A model generated the notes under the pieces. That model did not search any database and was not told the origin of the DNA. It was given only the letters and a program-made list of their open reading frames with translations. Both the position numbers and the translations under genes were made by a program. From Longilinea sp964536805 (lineage in GTDB: Bacteria; Chloroflexota; Anaerolineae; Anaerolineales; Anaerolineaceae), in assembly GCA_964536805.1 (NCBI GenBank), contig CAZHYQ010000035.1, forward strand, positions 1 through 17,652: a stretch of DNA of 17,652 bases. The letters run 5' to 3'. Shown piece after piece: positions 1 to 5,758 of the stretch (the stretch's first letter is position 1; every line of letters begins with the position of its first letter).

Positions 1-139
1 CAACGTAATACACACAGGATTGTGATGTGCTACTACCTAATATTTTTGTAAAACTTGCAAGATATGATTGAATTATCGATAATTTTCGTTTGGACCAATC
101 CTTCTGTTCTTGGAAAAAATCATCTTTATCTTGAGCCAT
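1..139 (-). CDS. tcmP: TcmP-like three-Cys-motif partner protein, N-terminal 46 residues, cut by the window edge
   Basis: The minus strand reads without a stop from an ATG at 139 to the left edge. The protein starts MAQDKDDFFQEQKDWSKRK and continues through a helix-like stretch (LSIIQSYLASFTKIL) to CVYYV. The order FFxExxDWSxxKLxIIxxYL...VYYV is how I remember the start of three-Cys-motif partner proteins (TcmP), where VYYV leads into a DGFAG-type motif; that part lies outside the window. An AGAAGGG ribosome binding site precedes the ATG, and an extended -10 box lies about 50 bp upstream. TcmP proteins usually pair with a DUF5131 / Gp37-Gp68 radical SAM-like protein on mobile or defence loci, and their biochemical role is not established to my knowledge. 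The gene is divergent from the HNH gene at 254. The reading frame is certain; the family name is by motif memory. Confidence 0.68.
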   Translation of the reverse strand, partial: MAQDKDDFFQEQKDWSKRKLSIIQSYLASFTKILGSSTSQSCVYYV

Positions 140-185
140 TTTTCCCTTCTGTCTTTCAATATTTCCTTTTAATTGTGATAGGATG

Positions 186-194
186 ATTATAGCA
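186..194 (-). promoter_or_regulatory. Extended -10 promoter element for the tcmP-like gene
   Basis: The minus strand reads TGCTATAAT, a perfect TGnTATAAT extended -10 box. It lies 47 bp upstream of the ATG at 139, leaving a leader of about 40 nt with an AGAAGGG ribosome binding site. No good -35 is seen, which extended -10 promoters tolerate. The rest of the 114-bp gap between the two divergent genes is AT-rich and shows nothing else convincing. Confidence 0.55.
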
Positions 195-253
195 TTGCGA
201 AAACCTAATAAACTTCAAAATCTATCAACTAAATTCCGATCAGGGATTTCTTT

Positions 254-616
254 ATGTCTAAATTTGATGATGCATTACGTGGATATGCCGCGGAAATCCT
301 CAAGCGCGACCATTACAAATGCCGCTACTGCGGCGTGGATGGCAGGCAATCTTTTGACACCTGGCTGTCACTCTCATGGGATCACCTGCTGCCGAAGGGT
401 CACCCGCTTCGCGACAAGCCCGAATACATTGTAGCGGCGTGCAACTTTTGTAATACCGCCGATAATCACTTTTTCGAACACGCCGATAAACGCGGATTGA
501 AATTTGATGGAATGACGCCTGAAGAACTGGTTGCTCAACGGCTGCCTTATGTTCTTAAAACGCGTCAAGCCTATCGTGACTTTTGGGAAGAACACGTCGA
601 AAATAAGACCCCATAA
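254..616 (+). CDS. Small HNH endonuclease
   Basis: A 120-residue protein with a compact zinc-supported HNH fold. CRYC (Cys23, Cys26) is the first cysteine pair, SWDHLLPKGHP carries Asp43-His44 (first H), and CNFCN (Cys63, Cys66, Asn64/Asn67) followed by ADNH supplies the second cysteine pair and the N/H positions. This is the usual order C-x2-C ... DH ... C-x2-C-N of Anabaena-type HNH proteins, and the size is that of a free-standing nuclease. The basic N-terminus (EILKRDHYKCRYCG) is typical of DNA-facing HNH proteins. The start follows a weak AGGGA about 7 nt upstream. It is divergent from the tcmP-like gene and followed by a decayed copy of its own 3' half, which suggests a duplicated or mobile history. 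Cutting specificity cannot be read; a role in restriction or element homing is inference. Confidence 0.85.
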   Translation: MSKFDDALRGYAAEILKRDHYKCRYCGVDGRQSFDTWLSLSWDHLLPKGHPLRDKPEYIVAACNFCNTADNHFFEHADKRGLKFDGMTPEELVAQRLPYVLKTRQAYRDFWEEHVENKTP

Positions 617-712
617 ACCTGCCTGGCGCGTACCGGCTGGTGCGTTCCGGGGCTGCAGCAGTCGCAGCCCAACGCCGTTCCGTTCCTGCCCCTCCACGCA
701 CCCTACGATTCT

Positions 713-786
713 GCCGACAATCACTATTTGAGTATGCCGAAAAACTTGGATTAAAATTCACGCCGGAATAGATGGTTGCTCAATGA
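713..786 (+). pseudogene. Decayed 3' fragment of a second copy of the small HNH gene
   Basis: This stretch aligns to 458-540 inside the intact HNH gene. Read with one missing base restored (after TATTT near 729), it encodes ADNHYFEYAEKLGLKF then TPE, against ADNHFFEHADKRGLKF and TPE in the intact gene. It then continues MVAQ against LVAQ. The copy has a 1-nt deletion, a 9-nt deletion (residues DGM missing), an in-frame TAG in place of a Glu codon (767-771 region) and a TGA after VAQ. It cannot be expressed as a nuclease. The bases between 617 and 712 do not align clearly with the 5' half, so only the tail of the copy remains. Nothing else recognisable lies in the 325-bp gap apart from a weak hairpin and the promoter of the next gene. 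Confidence 0.7.
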
Positions 787-824
787 CAGCCCAATGTGTA
801 GGAAACCAATGAATATACCGCGTA

Positions 825-849
825 CACTTGCTTGAAAGTGGCTTTTTTT
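825..849 (+). terminator. Weak terminator-like hairpin with T7 tract
   Basis: A 5-bp stem CACTT/AAGTG with a 6-nt loop is followed by GC and seven T residues. The stem is short and AT-biased, so termination efficiency would be low. It sits between the HNH remnant and the promoter of the next gene, a sensible place for a terminator. Confidence 0.3.
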
Positions 850-872
850 GGTTTCTTAGGAGATGCAAGAAC

Positions 873-903
873 TTGCCATTTCCCTTGTTGGATTATGTAT
901 AAT
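873..903 (+). promoter_or_regulatory. Probable promoter of the AT-rich HNH gene
   Basis: TATAAT at 898-903 matches the -10 consensus exactly. TTGCCA at 873-878 could be the -35 box, but the spacing is 19 bp, longer than ideal. The distance to the start codon at 942 leaves a leader of about 30 nt with a strong GAGGGGAG ribosome binding site. Confidence 0.45.
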
Positions 904-941
904 GTATTACCGAATAAATATATATTGAGGGGAGAACTACC

Positions 942-1577
942 ATGCGTTTATTAAAGGAGGTAAAAGTTTCAATTTTTGATAAAACCAAACCACAAAAAAA
1001 CTATAATGCTAAGTATGGGGGACCTGTGATTTATTATGATCATGACGAAAATAAAGGTTATATTACTTTTCCGCATTATTACTGTTGGTTTCAGATAGAT
1101 AGTTCTTATTGGATGGTATGTAGAATCGAACAATCTGAATGGGAGGATTTAAAGCGAAAATCAGAAGATATGCCTGTATTTATAAGATGGTATGCAAAAG
1201 AAAATCAAGAAGAGAAACTCTATTATTATATGTATAGAGATTCTTTTTATCGATCTGAAATCGAATTAAGCGAAAATGAAGTATTTCTGGTTTTACAAAC
1301 GATGTGGGATAGTAAAAAGGAAAAACTTTCCCATGAGCTTGAAAGAATAAAAGCAAAAGCAGAATTTGAGGGAAATCTTAGGGTTCCGGTACCCGAGGAA
1401 GTTCAAATGACAGTTTGGAATAGAGATGGCGGTAAATGCGTCAAGTGTGGCAGTTCTCTGAATCTTGAGTTTGATCATATCATTCCAGTTTCAAAGGGCG
1501 GAAGTAATACTGCAAGAAATATTCAATTATTGTGTGAGCACTGTAATCGTAGCAAAAGTGCAAATATTGGGGGTTGA
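942..1577 (+). CDS. HNH endonuclease with an unrecognised N-terminal domain, AT-rich
   Basis: A 211-residue protein in two parts. Residues 1 to about 125 are rich in aromatic and charged residues (for example YYYMYRDSFY) and match no family I recognise; they may bind a target or a partner. A charged helix (about 123-145) links to a canonical HNH domain at about 148-208: CVKC (Cys166, Cys169), LEFDHIIPVSKGG (Asp178, His179), ARNIQLLCEHCNRSKS (Asn193, Cys198, Cys201, Asn202, Lys205). All catalytic and zinc positions are present, so the nuclease should be active. The start is set by GAGGGGAG 7-10 nt upstream. Base composition is strikingly AT-rich beside the GC-rich genes that follow, a sign of recent acquisition. 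It is transcribed toward nurA but separated from it by 194 bp, so co-transcription is uncertain. A restriction or defence role is inferred only from the HNH fold and the neighbourhood. Confidence 0.85.
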   Translation: MRLLKEVKVSIFDKTKPQKNYNAKYGGPVIYYDHDENKGYITFPHYYCWFQIDSSYWMVCRIEQSEWEDLKRKSEDMPVFIRWYAKENQEEKLYYYMYRDSFYRSEIELSENEVFLVLQTMWDSKKEKLSHELERIKAKAEFEGNLRVPVPEEVQMTVWNRDGGKCVKCGSSLNLEFDHIIPVSKGGSNTARNIQLLCEHCNRSKSANIGG

Positions 1578-1734
1578 TAAACAATATCATTAATTTGAGC
1601 TTTTTTGGTTACTTGGGCGCCGGCCTCATCCCGTACGCCTAATAATTTTCCCCGTTATTCCTCTTAGCCTTTGTTGGCATTTTTATATTTCCCTCATCAA
1701 CTCATAACTCATCCCTCCTCCCTGCTTTTCCCGT

Positions 1735-1740
1735 TATAAT
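1735..1740 (+). promoter_or_regulatory. Possible -10 box for the nurA operon
   Basis: A perfect TATAAT lies 31 bp upstream of the nurA start codon. No recognisable -35 sequence sits 16-18 bp further upstream, so this rests on the hexamer alone. The rest of the 1578-1771 gap is AT-rich without a clear hairpin or repeat. Confidence 0.3.
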
Positions 1741-1771
1741 ATCCTCAAACAAATGTTCGATAAGGTGCCCC

Positions 1772-2959
1772 ATGCCCGTCGATTACCAGGATATCAAACA
1801 GCAAATCCAGCAAAACGCCAGCCAGTCCAGGCTGCAGCAGCAGGAAATCAAGGACCGGCTGGAGACGGCCCGCGGCCTGCTGGCGACCTATGCCGACCAG
1901 TTGGACTTTCTCCAGCAGCGTGTGGAGGCGGCGGCGCGTCCGTTGGGGCTGCGTGTCGCCTGCCCGCTGACTGAGCCGCTCAACTTCGCCGCAGATGCGC
2001 CAGCCGAGCATGCCCGCCCGGTGGTGCTGGCGGCCGACGGTTCGCAGGTCAACCCCTCGCGGCACGACGAGGTCATCTTCGGGCTGATCAACGTCGGGCT
2101 GTTCCGCATGGCGCCCGGCCAGTCGCCCGCCGAGGCCACCTCGGGCCACCTCTTCCGCGACGACGAACTCTACCCGGCGCGCGGCGGCATGATCAACGAG
2201 GACCTGGTGGCGCTCAAACGCGACCTGCGCGAACGCATGTTCCTGCTGGAAAACGCTTCCAAGGAAGACGGGCTGGTGCTGGCGCTGGTGGACGGGCCGC
2301 TGCTCTACCGCAAGCCGCGCGACGTGGCCGGGGCGCACGCCGACCCCGAGGTGGAGGGGGCCTTTGGCGATTTTCTGCGCGTGACCGACGAGATGGCCGG
2401 GCGCGGCATCGCCATGGCCGGCTACGTCGACAAACCGGGCGCCGACCTGCTGGTGCGCCTGCTGGAACTGGCCGACACCCCGCCCGCCGAACTGGGGCGG
2501 GCCGGCGAGCACCGTCCGCTGCGCCGCGTGAGCGACGTTGCGCTGCTGCGCGGGCTCCTTACACCGGGGCAGCGTTCGGCCGTCTTCGCGCTGGAATCAT
2601 CGGATGCGCGCGACTTCAGCGAACGCACCCGCCCGCACTTTTTCTATCTTAACGTCGGCAGCGCGGCGCGGGCCTACCTGGTGCGGGTCGAGATCCCGGC
2701 CTGGGTGGCCGCGGACCCGGCCGTGACCGGTGCGGTGCACGCCGTGCTGCTCGAACAGTGCCGCATGATGGGCCCGCGCGCCTACCCCTACGCGCTGCAC
2801 CGCGCCCACGAAATCGCCGTGGTGACCTTCGAGGAGAAGCGTCAGATCGGCGACATGATCGCCTTCGAACTGCGCAAACAGGGCATCGAGCCGGAGGGTG
2901 GTTCGCACAAACAAAACGCCAAGGATGCATCCGGCGGGAGGAGTAAATACAATGGCTGA
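1772..2959 (+). CDS. nurA: NurA-domain 5'-3' nuclease
   Basis: A 395-residue protein, close to the size of bacterial NurA proteins. NurA is a manganese-dependent nuclease that forms a dimer docked on the hexameric HerA translocase and resects DNA ends. Visible NurA features are a coiled-coil-like N-terminal helix (about 8-55), AADGSQ with the conserved Asp89, ALVDGPLLY with Asp174, GYVDKP with Asp220, and the C-terminal YPYALHRAHEIAV block with His343 and His346. These are the acidic and histidine positions expected for the RNase H-like metal site. The start follows AAGGTG 5-7 nt upstream. The 3' end overlaps the next start codon by 8 bp, implying translational coupling, and a herA-like gene follows. 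In archaea and in Thermus or Deinococcus this pair works in recombination repair; some bacterial HerA/nuclease pairs protect against phage. Sequence alone does not separate the two roles. Confidence 0.85.
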   Translation: MPVDYQDIKQQIQQNASQSRLQQQEIKDRLETARGLLATYADQLDFLQQRVEAAARPLGLRVACPLTEPLNFAADAPAEHARPVVLAADGSQVNPSRHDEVIFGLINVGLFRMAPGQSPAEATSGHLFRDDELYPARGGMINEDLVALKRDLRERMFLLENASKEDGLVLALVDGPLLYRKPRDVAGAHADPEVEGAFGDFLRVTDEMAGRGIAMAGYVDKPGADLLVRLLELADTPPAELGRAGEHRPLRRVSDVALLRGLLTPGQRSAVFALESSDARDFSERTRPHFFYLNVGSAARAYLVRVEIPAWVAADPAVTGAVHAVLLEQCRMMGPRAYPYALHRAHEIAVVTFEEKRQIGDMIAFELRKQGIEPEGGSHKQNAKDASGGRSKYNG

Positions 2960-3557
2960 GATCGAGATTGGACGCCTGCTGCGCGCGGGCATCACCGGCT
3001 GCGTGGTGGGCTGCCGCGTTTCGCAGTTGAACGTGCCGGCCTTCGGCGACCTGGTGCGCATCCCGCTGGCCGACGGCAGCCAGATCTTCGGGCTGATTCA
3101 CGACATCGCCATCGACGATGACGGTCTGGTGCGCCAGCTGGTCACCGCCGACCGCTTGAGTGAAGAGGTGATCGCGGATAACCGCGAGAACCGCAACGTG
3201 CCGGTGGAGGTGAGCGTGCTGTTCGTCGGCTGCGAGCAGGGCGGGCAGATCTCGCACCTGCTGCCTCCCCGTCCGCCGCTGACGCTGGACGCCATTTATC
3301 CGTGCAGCCCGGCGGAGCTGTGCCGCTTCACCGCCGCGGGGCGGTTCGGCTACTTCCGCCACGTGCTGCGGGCGGCAGAATTGCCGATTGGGGAACTGCT
3401 GGCGGCGCACATCCAAAAAACAGCCGCAGCACAAAAAGCCTGCGGAAATACGGATTGGGTAAACCGGGCATCGCAGGAGATCATTACGCTTCTGAGAGAC
3501 GACTACGCGACGCTAAACAGCGTGCTGGGAGCGTTGGCGGACTGCAGGATAGATTGA
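2952..3557 (+). CDS. Small HAS-barrel-like protein between nurA and herA
   Basis: A 201-residue protein started at ATG 2952, 10 nt after a GGGAGGAG ribosome binding site that lies inside nurA; the 8-bp overlap with nurA supports coupled translation. The first 55 residues (IGRLLRAGITGCVVGCRVS, then FGDLVRIPLADGSQIFGLIHDI) look like a small beta-barrel of the HAS type (HerA/ATP-synthase N-terminal barrel). The HerA-like protein encoded downstream has a comparable element at its own N-terminus. The middle carries a VLFVGCEQGGQISHLLPPRPP segment and the C-terminus is helical (about 140-198). There is no Walker motif, nuclease motif, signal peptide or membrane segment. Likely job (inference): an adaptor or assembly subunit contacting HerA or NurA. 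I do not know a named family for the whole protein. Confidence 0.75.
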   Translation: MAEIEIGRLLRAGITGCVVGCRVSQLNVPAFGDLVRIPLADGSQIFGLIHDIAIDDDGLVRQLVTADRLSEEVIADNRENRNVPVEVSVLFVGCEQGGQISHLLPPRPPLTLDAIYPCSPAELCRFTAAGRFGYFRHVLRAAELPIGELLAAHIQKTAAAQKACGNTDWVNRASQEIITLLRDDYATLNSVLGALADCRID

Positions 3558-3572
3558 TTATGCAAAGGTCCT

Positions 3573-3715
3573 CGTAGGTTGGGTTGAGCGGATGTAACCT
3601 TTACGTTTGCCTTTCTATGCCAGAGCGAAACCCAACATCCTGCTTGTCGTTGGGTTTCGGGGCAGATGTTTTCAGAACAACAAACCATGTAAATCACCCC
3701 TCAACCCAACCTACG
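3573..3715. repeat. Nested inverted-repeat element (MITE/REP-like) between the HAS-barrel gene and herA
   Basis: Outer arms CGTAGGTTGGGTTGAG (3573-3588) and CTCAACCCAACCTACG (3700-3715) are perfect 16-bp reverse complements. Inside them a second perfect pair, CGAAACCCAAC (3626-3636) and GTTGGGTTTCG (3649-3659), forms a hairpin with a 12-nt loop. The AACCCAAC core is shared by both pairs. The element fills most of the 236-bp gap before herA and encodes nothing convincing. The layout is that of a non-autonomous palindromic repeat. It could also fold in the transcript and alter herA expression. No target-site duplication is evident. Confidence 0.85.
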
Positions 3716-3793
3716 CAAAACCGATTGCCTTCTACGCAGGTGAGAAAATCTCTGAATGTGCAATGCTGAAATTTGAAGTACGAGGGGTAAACA

Positions 3794-5506
3794 ATGGACA
3801 ATAACGGAAATAATACTTCGATTGGTTACGTCGTCGGCGGCGCGCTTAAGGATACGCTTTCGGTTCGTTTGACGATTCCTGCTCAACAGGTGCAAGAAGG
3901 CGCCTTCGTGGTGATCGAGTCCGGCGACTGGTGGTTCTACGGCCTGGCGACGGATTTGCAGCTGGGCGCCACCGATCCGCGCTTCGCCGACGAGCAAAGC
4001 GAAGCTCGCCTGCCTGCCTGGCTGGCGGCGCAATTGCACGGCCAGACGCTCTACACCAACCTGGCGGTGCTGCCCGCGCTGATGGTCGAGCGCGGCCCCG
4101 ACTTCACCGACGACCGCTATCCGGCCTGGCGCGACGCCCACCCCGAAGATCCGCGCCCCATCCCCATCAAGACCATCCCGTCGCACCACGCGGCCGTGCG
4201 CCTGGCGGGGCCGCAGGATATCGAAGAGATTTTTGGAGAAGCGGGCAAGCCCGGCAACTTCGTCATCGGCACCACGCGCGAGCAGGGCCACCCGATCGTG
4301 CTCGACCTGGAGAAGTTCGTGCAGCGCTCGTCGGGCATCTTCGGCGCCACCGGCACAGGCAAATCCTTCCTGACGCGCATCATCCTGGCCGGGCTGATCC
4401 AGTACGACAAGGCCTCGGTGCTGGTGTTCGACATGCACAACGAATACGGCCTCGACGATATCGCCTCCGATACCAAAAAATCTGTGCCGGGGCTGAAGAC
4501 CAAATTCCCGGCCAAGGTGCGCGTGGTGGGGCTGGGCGCCGGCGCCATGATTCACAACCTGCCGCCCGATTTTCACCTCGAGATCGCCGAACGCGACATC
4601 ACCCCGGCTGACGTCGAAATGCTGACGCGCGAGCTCAACCTCAAGGAAACCACGCCCACCACGCTGGATGCGCTGGTTCACTCGTTTGGCGCCAATTGGT
4701 TCCGCGAATTCCGCAAAATGTCCTCCGGCGAGGTGGTGGAGGACGAGGAAACCGGCAAGAAGGTGCCGGCCCCCGGCAGCGTGGAATATTGGGCGCGCGA
4801 GGCCGGCGTCAACGAGATGGCCGCCGCCGGGCTGCGCAGCAAGCTTAACCGCGTCTTCAACCTGCCTTACATTGTTGAAAAACCCGCCTCCAACGGTCTG
4901 AGCGAGATCATCAAGGCGCTGGAGGCCGGGCAGCACGTCATCCTCTCCTTTGGCAACCACGAGAGCGACCTGGACTACCTTCTGGTGAGCAACCTGCTCA
5001 CGCGCCGCATCCGCGAGCGCTGGGAGGAGCAGACCAACCAATTCAAGAACCAGCAGGGCGCCAGCGAGCCGCGTCCGCTGGTCATTGCCGTCGAGGAGGC
5101 GCACAAGCTGCTCAACCGCGAAATGGCCGCGCAGACCGCCTTCAGCACCATCGCGCGCGAGATGCGCAAGTACTACGTCACCCTGCTGATCATCGACCAG
5201 CGCCCCTCCCAGATTTACGACGAGGTCATGTCGCAGCTGGGCACGCGCGTCACCGGCTGGCTGGGCGACGACGCCGACATCGCTGCGGTGCTTTCGGGGC
5301 TGGCCGGCCGCGACGCGCTGCGCGGTATGCTGGCGCGCCTGCAGCCCAAGGAAGAGGTGCTGATGCTGGGCTGGGGCACGCCCATGCCCATTTTGGTGCG
5401 CTCGCGCCGCTACGATGACAAATTCTGGCAGGACCTGCTGGGCAAAAAGGCCTCCGGCGGGGAATCTTTGAAAGATTTGGTGCGCGGGTTGGGATATGAG
5501 GATTAG
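3794..5506 (+). CDS. herA: HerA-like hexameric DNA translocase ATPase
   Basis: A 570-residue ATPase of the HerA/FtsK group, within the usual HerA size range. An N-terminal HAS-barrel is seen at about 8-58 (IGYVVGGALKD ... GAFVVIESGDWWFYGLATD). Walker A is GATGTGKS (184-191), followed by the HerA signature FDMHNEYG (212-219). Walker B is PLVIAVEEAH (428-437) with Glu434/Glu435. IDQRPSQI (467-474) is the sensor/arginine-finger region of HerA proteins, and the tail is LVRGLGYED. HerA rings pump DNA toward their partner nuclease, here presumably the NurA encoded just upstream. The start is supported by GAGGGG 8-11 nt upstream. The gene is on the same strand as nurA but 236 bp further down, with a palindromic element in between, so it may be transcribed from the nurA promoter or its own. 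Nested repeats follow its stop. Some defence HerA proteins pair with Sir2 or DUF4297 instead; none is present here. Confidence 0.9.
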   Translation: MDNNGNNTSIGYVVGGALKDTLSVRLTIPAQQVQEGAFVVIESGDWWFYGLATDLQLGATDPRFADEQSEARLPAWLAAQLHGQTLYTNLAVLPALMVERGPDFTDDRYPAWRDAHPEDPRPIPIKTIPSHHAAVRLAGPQDIEEIFGEAGKPGNFVIGTTREQGHPIVLDLEKFVQRSSGIFGATGTGKSFLTRIILAGLIQYDKASVLVFDMHNEYGLDDIASDTKKSVPGLKTKFPAKVRVVGLGAGAMIHNLPPDFHLEIAERDITPADVEMLTRELNLKETTPTTLDALVHSFGANWFREFRKMSSGEVVEDEETGKKVPAPGSVEYWAREAGVNEMAAAGLRSKLNRVFNLPYIVEKPASNGLSEIIKALEAGQHVILSFGNHESDLDYLLVSNLLTRRIRERWEEQTNQFKNQQGASEPRPLVIAVEEAHKLLNREMAAQTAFSTIAREMRKYYVTLLIIDQRPSQIYDEVMSQLGTRVTGWLGDDADIAAVLSGLAGRDALRGMLARLQPKEEVLMLGWGTPMPILVRSRRYDDKFWQDLLGKKASGGESLKDLVRGLGYED

Positions 5507-5524
5507 CTGCTAGCAATTAGCCAG

Positions 5525-5608
5525 ACCCTCACCCCAACCCCTCTCCCAAAAATTTGGGAGAGGGGCAAAGAGCCGATTTCGTTAATCGTAATAATCTGGG
5601 GTGAGGGT
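5525..5608. repeat. Nested inverted repeat downstream of herA
   Basis: Perfect 12-bp outer arms ACCCTCACCCCA (5525-5536) and TGGGGTGAGGGT (5597-5608) enclose a very strong 13-bp hairpin, CCCCTCTCCCAAA (5538-5550) and TTTGGGAGAGGGG (5553-5565), with a 2-nt loop. I remember this CCCTCACCCC...CTCTCCC core as a widespread dispersed repeat in several bacterial phyla, but that is memory only. There is no T tract, so it is not a classical terminator, although the hairpin could stabilise the herA mRNA 3' end. The following 150 bp up to the radical SAM gene show no clear gene. Confidence 0.85.
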
Positions 5609-5758
5609 AAATATCTACCGCGGCCTGTCCGAAATGCTGCAATTCCTCGTCGGGCTGATCCGGTGCTCCAATTTGCCGCATGATGTAAAATAGTAGTATT
5701 CCCCCTTCAACGAATACCGAATCAACGATTACCGTTATTGATCCCTTACGAGGTATCC

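Noticed and set aside
183..434. Open frame on the plus strand overlapping the small HNH gene in another phase
   Set aside because: It has no ribosome binding site or recognisable motifs, and the HNH frame over the same DNA carries conserved CxxC, DH and CNFCN motifs.
3701..5104. Long minus-strand open frame of 467 codons opposite herA
   Set aside because: It is an antisense shadow of a GC-rich gene; the plus frame has perfect Walker A and B motifs, and the antisense product is His/Arg/Gly-rich with no family features.
5525..5608. Palindrome after herA considered as a rho-independent terminator
   Set aside because: The hairpin is strong but no T tract follows on either strand, and the nested outer arms fit a dispersed repeat better.
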